From Polyangiaceae bacterium (GTDB lineage Bacteria > Myxococcota_A > Polyangia > Polyangiales > Polyangiaceae), in contig JAICTZ010000007.1 of NCBI GenBank assembly GCA_025936115.1, forward strand, positions 124,001 through 188,000: DNA of 64,000 nucleotides. The letters are read 5' to 3'. Shown in pieces: positions 1 through 8,848 of this stretch. How positions within the stretch are numbered: position 1 is the stretch's first letter; each line of letters opens with the position of its first letter. A program made the position numbers and the translations under genes. Below the pieces are notes generated by a model, which saw only the letters and a program-made list of their open reading frames with translations, ran no database searches and had not been told where the DNA came from.

Positions 1-1021
1 CGGCCGCGTCTTGGGCGGCCGCGCCCGAGAGCAGTGAATCGGGGCCGAACAGCAGGGCGCCGAGCAGCGCGAGCACGAGCACGTCGAGCCACAAGCTGCC
101 GAAGCCGACACGCGCGTAGACCCAGAGCACGGGTACGAGCAAGAGGATCCAGAGCGCGGAGAGCGCCTGACGGCTCAGGTGCCGGCTGCGATCGGCGATG
201 CGACCGATCAGCACGACGCCGAGGATGCCGCCCGCGTCGAAGGCGATCGAGACGTTTGCGGCCTTTTCGGTGGTGTAACCCTGAGCCGTCGCGAGGTAGT
301 ACGGCAGCCAAAACAAGAGCGCGTAGCGCACGAGCTTGATGAAGAAGTAGCTCGCACCGAAGAGCCAGAGCGTGCGGCTCGCGAGCACGCCGAGCTGCGC
401 GCGCGCGACGGACGGCGCCGTCCCGGCCGTTTCCGGGTTCAAGGCCGGCGCGGGCAGCGTCGCGAGCACCACGACGCCGACGAGCGCGAGCGCCAGCGCC
501 GGTCCGAAGAGGGCCGCGCGCCAACCGAAGCGCACGGCGAGCCAGCCGGCGAGCGGCGTCGCGACCAGGCCGCCCACCTGGTAACACGTGGACCAGAGGC
601 CCATCACCGTCCCGCGATTTTCGGGCGTGGTCCACTCGGCGACGACGCGCGTCGTGCCGGGCCAGCCCGTCGATTGCGCGAGGCCGTTCAGCACGAACCA
701 CGCGGCCAGCACGAACGCGGCGCGCGAGAGCCCGAAGCCCGCGCACGCGAGCGCCGAGACGAGCATGCCCCAGCCGACGAGACGCCGCGCGCCGATGCGA
801 TCGCCGACGATACCGCTCGCGAATTGTCCGAGCGCGTAGGCGGCCAGAAAGGCCGTGTCGATGGCCCCGAGCGCGGCCGGCGCGAGACCGAGCTCGTGCT
901 CGAGCGGCTTCTTGATCGCACTGAACGCTTTGCGGCCGAGGTAGTACGTGGCGTACGCGACCCAGCTCGTGACGAGCGCCGTACGGCGCGCGCGCGCCGA
1001 GGCCTCATCCTCCGTCGGCAT
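1..1021 (-). CDS. MFS transporter, organophosphate:phosphate antiporter-like (C-terminus cut by window edge)
   Basis: The minus strand is open from an ATG at 1021 to the window edge, giving about 340 residues. The product has repeated hydrophobic segments of transporter type. The N-terminus carries YYLGRKAFS at residues 26-34, which resembles the first-helix motif of the GlpT/UhpT/UhpC (OPA) family, and the last visible part has a GPDSLLSGAAAQDA stretch at the place where GlpT-like proteins have their GP..L/G.. helix. It would sit in the inner membrane and exchange a phosphorylated metabolite for phosphate; UhpC-like sensors share this fold, so a sensor role is possible. The start overlaps the end of the upstream cytochrome-like gene by 17 bases, which suggests co-translation. 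Substrate cannot be assigned. Confidence 0.85.
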   Translation of the reverse strand, partial: MPTEDEASARARRTALVTSWVAYATYYLGRKAFSAIKKPLEHELGLAPAALGAIDTAFLAAYALGQFASGIVGDRIGARRLVGWGMLVSALACAGFGLSRAAFVLAAWFVLNGLAQSTGWPGTTRVVAEWTTPENRGTVMGLWSTCYQVGGLVATPLAGWLAVRFGWRAALFGPALALALVGVVVLATLPAPALNPETAGTAPSVARAQLGVLASRTLWLFGASYFFIKLVRYALLFWLPYYLATAQGYTTEKAANVSIAFDAGGILGVVLIGRIADRSRHLSRQALSALWILLLVPVLWVYARVGFGSLWLDVLVLALLGALLFGPDSLLSGAAAQDAA

Positions 1022-1637
1022 GCGGAATCGCTCCGGGCGAGGCGGGCGGCCGCGGCGGCAAATGCTCGGTCAAGATCACGTGTGCTTGGAAGGCCGGTGT
1101 GCCGAGCTGGCCTACGTGGCACGTCTTGCAGTAGAGCGGGCCCCCGGCGGCCGCGTCGAAGCGTTCGACCAGGCTCGCCGTCATCCATTCGACCGCGCGC
1201 GTGCGGCTGCGCGGAGCGCCGAGGATCTTGGCTTTGCCCTTGCCGTCGTCGGCGTGACAATCCGCGCACGTGATGCCGCCACCCGCGCGTTTGGAGAGCC
1301 GAGGCAAAAGCTCACTCGCCATCCAATTCGCGATGCGTTTGTTCTCACTCGGCGCCGCGTAGTCCATTTCGTCGTGGCAGTGATCGCAGCCGGTGCCGAG
1401 CGCTTTGGCAACGCCATTCATGATCGCGAGCACTTCCGGCTGACAGCGTGCACCCTTGAGCACGCCGCTGTAATTGCCAGTGACCGGCGCGGGCGGCTTG
1501 CCGTCGACCGGTTCGCACGGGTCACGCGCCGGGGGAGCCTCGGCAAGCGCGTGCGGAGCCTCAGCGGGCTCGTGCGGCAGCGGAGGACTACCGCAGGCCA
1601 CGAGCGCGAAGGCGAAGCACAGGCGGCGTGCGAGCAC
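1005..1637 (-). CDS. tri-heme c-type cytochrome-like lipoprotein
   Basis: The product is 210 residues from a GTG start at 1637. I chose this start because it is followed directly by a short signal peptide ending in a lipobox (LVAC, Cys15); a TTG at 1730 would add 31 residues ahead of the signal. Three CXXCH heme-binding motifs are visible: CDHCH at 84-88, CADCH at 124-128 and CKTCH at 170-174. The layout, with heme motifs near helices rich in Asn, Trp and Met, recalls the tetraheme subunit of photosynthetic reaction centres and related soluble multiheme proteins, but I see only three motifs. It should be a lipid-anchored periplasmic electron carrier. Its partner is unknown. The downstream transporter gene overlaps its end by 17 bases. 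Confidence 0.8.
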   Translation of the reverse strand: MLARRLCFAFALVACGSPPLPHEPAEAPHALAEAPPARDPCEPVDGKPPAPVTGNYSGVLKGARCQPEVLAIMNGVAKALGTGCDHCHDEMDYAAPSENKRIANWMASELLPRLSKRAGGGITCADCHADDGKGKAKILGAPRSRTRAVEWMTASLVERFDAAAGGPLYCKTCHVGQLGTPAFQAHVILTEHLPPRPPASPGAIPHADGG

Positions 1638-1723
1638 GGCTCGACGATAGCCGAGAAAGCTCGGAAAATATTGGCCGAGTTGCCGTGGGTAGCGGCTTGA
1701 TCTAACGCGGAGGCGCGAGGTTT

Positions 1724-3520
1724 TTGGCAATCAGGCGCCAAAGCAGTGAAGCGCCCGGAGTTCGGGCGCGCAGTCGTCGCAGCCATGTCACGCGCGCAGG
1801 GGTGCTAGCCACCGCGTGCGGGGCGTTCGCTTGTGCGCCGCCCGCACCCGCGCCACCGGCCTCCACGCCGAGCTCGCCGGCGAGCGTCGGACGGAGCGAA
1901 GCGGCGGCGCCGGCAGAGCCGGTGCTTCGCGTCAAAATCCTCGGCTTCAACGATTTTCACGGCCAGCTCTCGCCGAAACGCGAGCTCGGCCGTCCCGTCG
2001 GTGGCGCGGCCGTGCTCGCAGCGTACTTGCGCGCGGCCATGGCCGGGCACGAGGACCACACGTTCATCGTGCACGCGGGGGATTTCGTCGGTGCCTCGCC
2101 GCCGAACTCGGGGCTATTGCAGGACGAGCCGTCGATCGATTTTTTGAACAGTCTCGCGCCGGCGAGCGCGTGCGGCGGGACGGCCGGCGCGTGCCCCGTC
2201 ATCGGCGGGTTCGGCAATCACGAATTCGACGAGGGCAAGGACGAGCTTTTGCGTCTGCTCCGCGGCGGCAATCACCGCGCAGGCCCGTTCCTGGACGACC
2301 CCTGGCGCGGCGCGCGTTACGACATGGTTTGTGCGAACGTGGTCGAGCGCGCGACCGGCAAGCCGATCGTGCCGCCCTACGCGATCCGCACGGTAGAAGG
2401 CGTGCCGATCGCGTTCATCGGCGCCGTGCTCAAAGCGGCGCCGAGCATCGTCACACCGACGGGCATCGCCGAGCTCACCTTCCTCGACGAAGCGGACGCC
2501 GTGAACGGCTACGTGCCCGAGCTCGCTCGGCAAGGGGTCCGCGCCATCGTGCTCCAGATCCATCAGGGTGACACACAGCCGCCCTACGCGGGGCCGACGC
2601 GCGCGGACGCGCCGCCGCCGACGGGTGCGCTCGACCGCGTCATCGCGCGCCTCGACGACGAGATCGACGTGGTCGTCTCGGGGCACACGCACGAATTCAC
2701 GAACGCGCTCGTAGCGAACGCGCACGGTAAGCCGCTGCTCGTCGTGCAAGCGCGCTCGGGCGGCGTCGCCTACGACGACATCGAGCTCGTGCTCGACCGT
2801 CACACGCGCGATGTCGTCGAAAAATCGGCGAGCATCATAGCGACCTGGGGCGACGACGGCCCTGGGCTCACGCCCGATCCCGCGGTCGCAGCGCTCGTCG
2901 CGGCGGCCGACGCGCGCGTCAAGGACACGGTGGAACGCGTCGTCGGCACCGCCAGGTTCGCCGTGAGCGCGACACCGAACGACGCCGGCGAATCGGCGCT
3001 CGGCGATCTCGTGGCGGACGCCGAGCGCGCCGCGCTGCGCGCCGACTTCGCGCTCATGAATCCGGGCGGGCTCCGTCGCGATCTCGACGCGGGCAAAGTC
3101 ACTTGGGGCGAGCTCTTCGGCATGCAGCCGTTCGGCAATACGCTCGTGGGCGTGCGCATGACGGGCACCAAGCTCGTCGAGCTCTTGAATCAGCAGTGGG
3201 GCGGCGCGCAGCCGCCGGGCGGGCGGGTGCTCCAGATCTCGGGGTTTTCGTACGCCTGGGACGCGATCGTGCCCGAGGGCGGGGTGCGCGTGGTCGAGCT
3301 CCGCGACGCGCGCGGGCGGCCGCTCAATCCGAGCAAACGCTACCTCGTGGCGATGAACAGCTTCCTCGCGGCGGGCGGCGACGCGTTTCCCGCGCAAGTG
3401 CCGCTGACGCCCGGCGCAGGCCCGAACGATCTCGACGCGCTCGCAACCTATTTGAAGTCTTTGCCCCAGCCGTTCAGCGCGAAAATCGAAGGACGCATTC
3501 GCCGACTGGAACGCCGGTGA
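1724..3520 (+). CDS. 5'-nucleotidase/2',3'-cyclic phosphodiesterase family metallophosphoesterase (UshA-like lipoprotein)
   Basis: The product is about 598 residues. An N-terminal metallophosphatase domain starts with NDFHG (76-80), followed by HAGDF, GNHEFDEG and SGHTHEF, the metal ligands of the calcineurin-like family. A C-terminal 5'-nucleotidase substrate domain follows (ALMNPGGLR, FGMQPFGNT, NSFLAAGGDAF). It should hydrolyse 5'-nucleotides or cyclic nucleotides in the periplasm to scavenge nucleosides and phosphate. The N-terminus has a hydrophobic stretch ending in AFAC (Cys37), a likely lipobox. The start is uncertain: TTG at 1724 gives a long charged n-region, while GTG at 1802 gives a signal with no positive charge. 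It is divergent from the cytochrome-like gene. A hairpin repeat with a T-run follows it. Confidence 0.9.
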   Translation: MAIRRQSSEAPGVRARSRRSHVTRAGVLATACGAFACAPPAPAPPASTPSSPASVGRSEAAAPAEPVLRVKILGFNDFHGQLSPKRELGRPVGGAAVLAAYLRAAMAGHEDHTFIVHAGDFVGASPPNSGLLQDEPSIDFLNSLAPASACGGTAGACPVIGGFGNHEFDEGKDELLRLLRGGNHRAGPFLDDPWRGARYDMVCANVVERATGKPIVPPYAIRTVEGVPIAFIGAVLKAAPSIVTPTGIAELTFLDEADAVNGYVPELARQGVRAIVLQIHQGDTQPPYAGPTRADAPPPTGALDRVIARLDDEIDVVVSGHTHEFTNALVANAHGKPLLVVQARSGGVAYDDIELVLDRHTRDVVEKSASIIATWGDDGPGLTPDPAVAALVAAADARVKDTVERVVGTARFAVSATPNDAGESALGDLVADAERAALRADFALMNPGGLRRDLDAGKVTWGELFGMQPFGNTLVGVRMTGTKLVELLNQQWGGAQPPGGRVLQISGFSYAWDAIVPEGGVRVVELRDARGRPLNPSKRYLVAMNSFLAAGGDAFPAQVPLTPGAGPNDLDALATYLKSLPQPFSAKIEGRIRRLERR

Positions 3521-3522
3521 GT

Positions 3523-3678
3523 GAACCGCCAAGACGCCAACGGCGCTAGTCAGAAGAGTTGAACCGCCAGACGCCAAGAGCGTGCAGTCGGAAGGGTTGA
3601 ACCGCCAAGACGCCAAGGACGCCAAGGACGCCAACGCGGGAACATTTTTTTGGCGCTCTTGGCGTCTTGGCGGTTTTT
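3523..3678. repeat. CCGCCAAGACGCC repeat cluster forming a long hairpin (copy 1)
   Basis: Three imperfect direct copies of GAACCGCCAAGACGCCAA occur at about 3523, 3561 and 3599. They are followed by an inverted copy at about 3649-3676 that reads TTGGCGTCTTGGCGG and ends in five T. The third direct copy and the inverted copy can pair into a stem of about 18 bp with a loop of about 40 bases. The position just after the phosphoesterase gene and the T-run mean it could act as a terminator for that gene. A second cluster of the same repeat lies at 50679-50825. Confidence 0.8.
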
Positions 3679-3773
3679 CCCTTCCTCGGTTTTCGACAAA
3701 CAGCTTGTTTGGGCTCGCCGAAGCGTCGTTTTGGGTGGCCTCCGACCCGGGGCGGAGGTAGGGGTTCGCACCC

Positions 3774-4712
3774 ATGGCACGGCGAAAAATCGGTCTCATC
3801 GGCGCAGGTAACATCGGTGGCGAGCTCGCCAATCTCGCGGTCAGCCGCGAGCTCGGCGACGTGGTTCTCTTCGACATCCCCGCGAAGGAAAACTTCGCGA
3901 AGGGCAAGGCGCTCGATCTCGAGCAAGCAACCGCGCTCTCGGGCGCCGACGCGAAGGTGACCGGCACCTCGAACTGGGCCGATCTCGCGGGCACGGACGT
4001 GCTCATCATCACGGCCGGTATTCCGCGCAAGCCGGGTCAGTCGCGCGACGATCTCGTGGAGACGAACCTTCCCATCATCCGCAACGTGGCCGACAACGCG
4101 AAGAAGCACTGCCCCGACGCGTTCGTGATCGTGATCTCGAATCCGCTCGACGCCATGGTGTACGAGTACAAGCGCCGCACGGGCGCGCCGCGCGCCAAGG
4201 TCGTCGGTATGGCGGGCGTGCTCGACAGCGCGCGTTTCGCGCTGTTCTTGGCGCGCGAAGCCAACGCGAGCGTGAAGGACGTGCGCGCGATGGTGCTCGG
4301 CGGTCACGGCGACGACATGGTGCCCATCCTTTCGCACACGACGATCAACGGCATTCCCGTGCAGAAGCTCGTCTCGAAAGAAGCGCTCGACAAGATGATC
4401 GACCGCACGCGCAAGGGCGGCGGCGAAATCGTGACGCTCATGGGCACGAGCGCGTATTACGCGCCCGCCATCAGCGCGATCGAGATGGCCGAGGCGTACC
4501 TCGGCGATCAGAAGCGCGTGCTGCCCTGCGCGGCGCTGCTCGAGGGCGAATACGGTTACTCGGATCTCTACATGGGCGTGCCGGTCGTGATCGGCGCGGG
4601 GGGCGCGGAGCGCATCGTGGCGCTCGATCTGACCGCTGAAGAGAAGGGCATGCTCGCCAAGAGCGCCGAGAGCGTGCAGAAGGTGCGCGACCTCGTGAAG
4701 TCGAAGGCGTAA
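3774..4712 (+). CDS. mdh: malate dehydrogenase (LDH-like type)
   Basis: The product is 312 residues, normal for the LDH-like malate dehydrogenases of many bacteria. It oxidises malate to oxaloacetate with NAD+ in the TCA cycle. The N-terminal Rossmann motif GAGNIGG begins at residue 10, and an acidic residue follows the second strand (LFDIP), which fits NAD preference. The substrate loop GIPRKPGQSRDDL carries the arginines of a dicarboxylate-specific enzyme, and the catalytic histidine is in GGHGDDMVP (His178). It heads a co-directional run that continues with sucC, sucD and ndk, an order known in myxobacteria, although here a hemerythrin gene and gene remnants interrupt it. Confidence 0.97.
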   Translation: MARRKIGLIGAGNIGGELANLAVSRELGDVVLFDIPAKENFAKGKALDLEQATALSGADAKVTGTSNWADLAGTDVLIITAGIPRKPGQSRDDLVETNLPIIRNVADNAKKHCPDAFVIVISNPLDAMVYEYKRRTGAPRAKVVGMAGVLDSARFALFLAREANASVKDVRAMVLGGHGDDMVPILSHTTINGIPVQKLVSKEALDKMIDRTRKGGGEIVTLMGTSAYYAPAISAIEMAEAYLGDQKRVLPCAALLEGEYGYSDLYMGVPVVIGAGGAERIVALDLTAEEKGMLAKSAESVQKVRDLVKSKA

Positions 4713-4734
4713 GTCTCGCACAGCCACACGAGCG

Positions 4735-4766
4735 CACGGCGCCGCAATCGAGCGTGCGGCGCCGTG
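4735..4766 (+). terminator. stem-loop after mdh, terminator-like
   Basis: A perfect 12-bp stem (CACGGCGCCGCA at 4735-4746 with TGCGGCGCCGTG at 4755-4766) with an 8-base loop lies 23 bases after the mdh stop. There is no T-run, as is common in very GC-rich genomes, so termination efficiency is not certain. Confidence 0.5.
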
Positions 4767-4819
4767 GACCCGAGCGCGGCCCGGGTGCGGCGTCGAACCT
4801 CACGTCCCCCAGGCGCCCG

Positions 4820-5053
4820 TTGTCGCTGCACGTTCGACAGGGTACCTTCAAGGCAACGGCCGACGCCGCCGTACGCCTGCTCGATGACGACGCCGTCGTC
4901 TTGCGCAGGACGGGCGTTCGCTTCCCCGTGGAGCTCAGGCCTGCGGGGTTTCATCCGGACGAGCCCGATACGTGGCCCGATGTGGAGGGGCGACTCGAGT
5001 GGGTCGGAGGGAGGCTCCTTTACATGCCGCCATGCGCCGATGTGCAGCAAGAG
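4820..5053 (+). pseudogene. remnant of a Uma2-family (DUF820) protein, N-terminal part only
   Basis: In this frame the translation contains FHPDEPDTWPDVEGRLEWV and then GGRLLYMPPCADVQQ. This matches, from my knowledge of the family, the start of Uma2-type restriction-endonuclease-like proteins (GRLEWVGGRLLYMPPC). After the QQ the similarity stops and no Uma2 catalytic core (the downstream Asp/Glu-x-Lys part) follows; the frame instead runs antisense-like across the next gene. I read it as a truncated, probably dead copy joined to the hemerythrin gene by a deletion. No convincing start codon precedes it. Confidence 0.6.
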
Positions 5054-5090
5054 GGCTGGTCAGGCGCCGGTGGCGTCTTAGAGAAGCGCC

Positions 5091-5765
5091 ATGACCCGAG
5101 GGACCACGCTTTTGAACGACGACGGGAGCGCGTCGATGGCGACCTTGCTGCTCATGTCGCACCACGCGTTTCGGCGCGATCTGACGCGCTTTGCTGCGTT
5201 GCTCGGCAAGCTCGGCACGCCCGATCCGGCGAAGGCAGACGCGCTGCGCGGCGAATGGCGAAGCTATCACGAAGCGCTGCACGGCCATCACATGATGGAA
5301 GACGGCAATGTATTCCCGGGGCTCCGTAACGCCCACGCCGAGCTCGGCGCCGTGATCGACAAGCTCACCGAAGAGCACCACCGTATCGATCCACTGCTCG
5401 AGCAGGGCGACCACGCGTTCGCGGAGCCTTTCGACGCCACGGCTGCGCAGGGGGTCGTCGCCGAGCTCACCGCACTGCTCGAAGCGCACCTCGAGCGTGA
5501 GGAGGCGGCGATCGTGCCGCACCTGCGTGGAGCCAAGGCGTTTCCTCCGCCGCCCGACGAAAAAATGCTCGACGTCTTCGCAGAGGGTTTCGCGTGGAGC
5601 ATGCAGGGCATCGCCGAGGAGGTGACACGCGAGGTCGAGAAGCTCTTGCCGGCGAGCCTCGTCGCGCGGGTCCCGGCGGCGCGCGCAGCGTTCAATCAGC
5701 GCTGCGTGCGGGTCTGGGGCTCGGCCGAGGCGGGACGCTCCCTCACTTCGATACCCGAGGGTTGA
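5091..5765 (+). CDS. hemerythrin-domain protein
   Basis: The product is 224 residues (or 209 from an ATG at 5136). Histidine and glutamate pairs typical of a hemerythrin four-helix bundle are visible in order: SHHAFRRD, HGHHMMEDGNVFP, EEHHRIDPLL and HLEREEAAIVPH. Such proteins bind a di-iron centre and are involved in O2, NO or iron sensing or storage; no other domain suggests which. About 70 C-terminal residues follow the bundle and are helical, with no known motif. It lies between two gene remnants in the mdh-sucC interval, so this interval has probably been remodelled. Confidence 0.85.
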   Translation: MTRGTTLLNDDGSASMATLLLMSHHAFRRDLTRFAALLGKLGTPDPAKADALRGEWRSYHEALHGHHMMEDGNVFPGLRNAHAELGAVIDKLTEEHHRIDPLLEQGDHAFAEPFDATAAQGVVAELTALLEAHLEREEAAIVPHLRGAKAFPPPPDEKMLDVFAEGFAWSMQGIAEEVTREVEKLLPASLVARVPAARAAFNQRCVRVWGSAEAGRSLTSIPEG

Positions 5766-5861
5766 CGGCGCGGCGCGTACACGGCTCGATGGCGTCCACG
5801 GCGGGGGCACGCTTGCGGCGCCGGCTCGAGTCGATCGCGCACAGCGGGCGACGGCCGGAGC

Positions 5862-6077
5862 TTTCAATCGCCGTGGGTCGTCTACCAAGTCAAGGAGGAG
5901 TACGAGTTCCTCGAGGTGCTCGGCCCGGCCGTGGGCGGGCAACACCTCGAGCAGCAGGGCGAGCGCGCGTACGGCGTGCTGAGCGTCCGGGACCCGGATT
6001 CGGGCGCCCAGGAGAAAGCATACTTCGACGTGACGGAGCTTTTTGCCGAGGAAGGGCGCGGCGTTTCCGGCGGCTGA
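5862..6077 (+). pseudogene. fragment of an unrecognised protein without a start codon
   Basis: The frame from 5862 to the TGA at 6075-6077 reads FQSPWVVYQVKEEYEFLEVL and goes on with GGQHLEQQGERAYGVLSVRD and AYFDVTELFAEEG. Its composition and alternating hydrophobic pattern look like a real small beta-rich domain. It has no ATG, GTG or TTG in a sensible place: the frame opens directly after the hemerythrin stop. An ATG at 5790 lies in another frame, so a single frameshift between 5790 and 5862 could have split a short gene. I do not recognise the family. The rest of the 5766-6153 gap holds nothing else I can name. Confidence 0.35.
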
Positions 6078-6153
6078 GCCTGGTTCGCACGGGCCGTGCA
6101 GCGGAGCCGAAGCTGGACTATGAGGTGCTTCCCCGCTCCTCCCCGAGTCAGCC

Positions 6154-7353
6154 ATGAAGATTCACGAATATCAGGGCAAGCAGATCTTCGCACGCTACGG
6201 CATCCCGATTCCCAAGGGTTATCCGTGTCTCAGCGCCGAGGAGGCCGGCAGCGCCGCCGCGCGCCTGATCGAGGAAACGAAGGTGCCCGTCGTGGTCGTG
6301 AAGGCACAGATCCACGCCGGCGGTCGCGGCAAGGGCGGCGGCGTCAAGGTCGTCAAGGGCGGGGCCGAAGAGGCGAAGGCCGTTGCGGTAAAGCTCCTCG
6401 GCATGCAGCTCGTCACGCATCAGACGGGCCCCGAAGGCCAAAAGGTACGCCGGCTGTACGTCGAGCAGGGTCTCGACATCGCGCGCGAGCTCTACCTCGG
6501 GCTCGTGGTCGATCGCGAGAAACGCCGCATCGCCGTGATGGCCTCGACCGAAGGCGGCGTCGAAATCGAGAAGGTCGCCGCCGAGACGCCCGAGAAGATC
6601 TTGACGGAGCACGTCGACCCCGCGGTCGGCCTCGCCGGCTATCAGGCGCGCAAGCTCGCGTTCGGGCTCCGCCTCGGCGAGGGTTCGCCCGACCCGAAGC
6701 TCACGGTCTCCGAGTTCGTGAGCATCGTGACCAAGCTCGCGACGCTGTTCGAGAAGGAAGATTGCTCGCTCTGCGAGGTCAATCCGCTGATCGTGACGAA
6801 GCAGGGCAAGGTCGTCGCGCTCGATGCCAAGCTCAACTTCGACGACAACGCTTCCGGCCGTCACAAGGACTGGAACGAGCTCATGGACAGGGACGAAGAG
6901 GATCCGGTCGAGCTCGAAGCCAAGGAAGCCGGGCTCTCCTACGTCTCGCTCGACGGCGACATCGGCTGCCTCGTCAACGGCGCCGGACTCGCGATGGCGA
7001 CGATGGACATCATCAAGCACCACGGCGGCACGCCCGCGAACTTCCTCGACGTGGGCGGCGGCGCGACCAAAGAGCAGGTCACCAAAGCGTTCAAGATGAT
7101 CCTCACGAGCCCGAAGGTGAAGGGCATCTTCGTGAACATCTTCGGCGGCATCATGCGTTGTGACGTGATCGCCGAAGGCGTGGTCGCCGCGACGCGCGAG
7201 CTCGGGCTCAAGGTGCCGCTCGTCGTGCGGCTCGAAGGGACGAACGTCGAGGAAGGCAAGCGCATCCTCGCGACCAGCGGTCTTCGCATCGAGGCTGCGG
7301 ACGGCATGGGCGACGGAGCGAAGCGGATCGTCGCCGCCGTGCGCGCCGCCTGA
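6154..7353 (+). CDS. sucC: succinyl-CoA synthetase (ADP/GDP-forming), beta subunit
   Basis: The product is 399 residues, close to the usual 388-400. It starts [16 protein letters not shown], the standard SucC N-terminus. An ATP-grasp domain occupies about residues 1-235 ([10 protein letters not shown] for nucleotide binding, CEVNPLIV and [11 protein letters not shown] for metal binding), and the C-terminal ligase domain contains [11 protein letters not shown] and [13 protein letters not shown]. With SucD it converts succinyl-CoA, phosphate and nucleotide diphosphate to succinate, CoA and the triphosphate in the TCA cycle. sucD follows after 23 bases, so the two are almost surely one transcript. 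Confidence 0.98.
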   Translation: MKIHEYQGKQIFARYGIPIPKGYPCLSAEEAGSAAARLIEETKVPVVVVKAQIHAGGRGKGGGVKVVKGGAEEAKAVAVKLLGMQLVTHQTGPEGQKVRRLYVEQGLDIARELYLGLVVDREKRRIAVMASTEGGVEIEKVAAETPEKILTEHVDPAVGLAGYQARKLAFGLRLGEGSPDPKLTVSEFVSIVTKLATLFEKEDCSLCEVNPLIVTKQGKVVALDAKLNFDDNASGRHKDWNELMDRDEEDPVELEAKEAGLSYVSLDGDIGCLVNGAGLAMATMDIIKHHGGTPANFLDVGGGATKEQVTKAFKMILTSPKVKGIFVNIFGGIMRCDVIAEGVVAATRELGLKVPLVVRLEGTNVEEGKRILATSGLRIEAADGMGDGAKRIVAAVRAA

Positions 7354-7376
7354 AGCGAATCAAGGGCACAAGTATC

Positions 7377-8270
7377 ATGGCCATTCTCGTCAACAAGCAG
7401 ACCAAGGTCGTCGTTCAGGGCATCACGGGCTCGGCGGGCTCGTTTCACGCGAAGCAGTGCATCGCGTACGGGACGCAAATCGTCGCGGGCGTCACACCGC
7501 ACCGCGGCGGGGAGAAGTTCGAGGCGGCGGGGCCGAACGGCGCGAAGGTCGAGGTCCCAGTCTTCGATACCGTCGCCGAAGCGGTGAAGCGCACGGGAGC
7601 CGACACGTCGTGCATCTTCGTGCCGGCGCTCGGCGCAGCCGACGCGATCCTCGAGGCCGCGGACGCCGGTTGCGCGCTCGTCGTCTGCATCACGGAGGGC
7701 ATCCCCGTGACGGACATGATCCGCGTGCGTCGCGCGCTCGACGGGCGCAGCGTGCGACTCGTCGGTCCCAACTGCCCCGGCGTGATCACGCCCGGTGCGT
7801 GCAAAATCGGCATCATGCCGGGCCACATCCACAAGGTCGGCCGCATCGGCGTGGTTTCGCGCTCCGGCACCCTCACGTACGAAGCGGTCGGGCAGCTCAC
7901 CGCGCTCGGCCTCGGTCAGTCGACGTGTGTCGGCATCGGCGGCGATCCGGTCGGCGGCTTGGATTTCGTCGACGTGCTCAAGCTCTTCAACGAGGACGGC
8001 GACACCGAAGCCGTCATGATGATGGGCGAGATCGGCGGTAACGCCGAGGAGCGCGCCGCCGCGTTCATCAAGGCGCACATGAAGAAACCGGTCGCCGGCT
8101 TCATCGCGGGCGCGACCGCGCCGCCCGGCAAGCGCATGGGACACGCGGGCGCGATCATCTCGGGCGGGCAAGGCACCGCCAGCGACAAGATCAAGGCACT
8201 CGAAGCGGCCGGTGTACGAGTTGCGCCCTCCCCGGCGGAGATGGCCGTCACCTTGCGCAGTCTTTTATAG
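7377..8270 (+). CDS. sucD: succinyl-CoA synthetase, alpha subunit
   Basis: The product is 297 residues, the normal length. The N-terminal CoA-binding Rossmann domain starts with a [10 protein letters not shown] loop, the middle has [11 protein letters not shown], and the phosphorylated active-site histidine lies in RMGHAGAII (His256). It forms the catalytic heterodimer or heterotetramer with SucC. It is the second gene of the sucCD unit and is followed by a small hairpin and then ndk. Confidence 0.98.
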   Translation: MAILVNKQTKVVVQGITGSAGSFHAKQCIAYGTQIVAGVTPHRGGEKFEAAGPNGAKVEVPVFDTVAEAVKRTGADTSCIFVPALGAADAILEAADAGCALVVCITEGIPVTDMIRVRRALDGRSVRLVGPNCPGVITPGACKIGIMPGHIHKVGRIGVVSRSGTLTYEAVGQLTALGLGQSTCVGIGGDPVGGLDFVDVLKLFNEDGDTEAVMMMGEIGGNAEERAAAFIKAHMKKPVAGFIAGATAPPGKRMGHAGAIISGGQGTASDKIKALEAAGVRVAPSPAEMAVTLRSLL

Positions 8271-8280
8271 TTGGACGGGA

Positions 8281-8297
8281 CGCCGGCCGCTCCGGCG
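8281..8297 (+). terminator. short GC stem-loop after sucD
   Basis: CGCCGG (8281-8286) and CCGGCG (8292-8297) form a 6-bp stem 10 bases after the sucD stop. No T-run follows, so this is only a possible terminator or attenuator between sucD and ndk. Confidence 0.3.
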
Positions 8298-8308
8298 AAC
8301 CAAAAATG

Positions 8309-8336
8309 TTGCGTAACCCCCTAGGCTTGGTATGAG
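8309..8336 (+). promoter_or_regulatory. possible sigma-70-type promoter for ndk
   Basis: TTGCGT at 8309-8314 and TATGAG at 8331-8336 are separated by 16 bases, about 45 bases before the ndk start. The stretch is less GC-rich than its surroundings. Matches to the consensus are partial, so this is tentative. Confidence 0.3.
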
Positions 8337-8380
8337 GGGCCCGCTTTTACGCGCCCGAAACGGCGCAGATCGACGAAACG

Positions 8381-8800
8381 ATGACGACACAGCGCACTCT
8401 CTGCATCATTAAACCGGACGCCGTCGAACGTCGCCAGCAGGGCGCCATCCTGCAGCGCCTGCTCGACGAGGGGTTTCGCGTCCTCGCGATGCGCCAGGCC
8501 CTGATTTCGCGGCCGCAAATCGAAGGATTTTACGCCGTTCACCGCGAGCGGCCGTTTTTCAACGAGCTCTGCACGTTCATGACGCGCGGGCCGGTGATTC
8601 TACTCGCACTCGAGCGCGAGGACGCCGTGCAACATCTGCGTAACGTGATCGGCGCGACCGACCCCGCCAAGGCGGCCGCCGGCACCGTGCGTAAGCTCTA
8701 CGGCTCGAACGTGGGCGAGAACGCGGTGCACGGCTCCGACTCCGACGAGAACGGCCGCATCGAGTGCGGCTACTACTTCTCCGGAATGGATTTGGTCTAA
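8381..8800 (+). CDS. ndk: nucleoside diphosphate kinase
   Basis: The product is 139 residues, typical for bacterial Ndk. It transfers the gamma phosphate from ATP to other nucleoside diphosphates through a phosphohistidine. The N-terminus TLCIIKPDAVERR and the active-site segment NAVHGSDS (His117, the same number as in the E. coli enzyme) are intact. It follows sucCD, which makes ATP or GTP; this neighbourhood is common in myxobacteria and fits nucleotide exchange with the TCA enzyme. Confidence 0.98.
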   Translation: MTTQRTLCIIKPDAVERRQQGAILQRLLDEGFRVLAMRQALISRPQIEGFYAVHRERPFFNELCTFMTRGPVILLALEREDAVQHLRNVIGATDPAKAAAGTVRKLYGSNVGENAVHGSDSDENGRIECGYYFSGMDLV

Positions 8801-8848
8801 TCGGTAGTTGATCCTCTGCGCCAACCCGCTGAGTGTGGTTGAACCGGA

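Noticed and set aside
2114..4030. A minus-strand frame of 638 codons across the phosphoesterase and mdh genes
   Set aside because: It is antisense to two well-recognised genes and includes the repeat cluster; its composition is that of a shadow frame.
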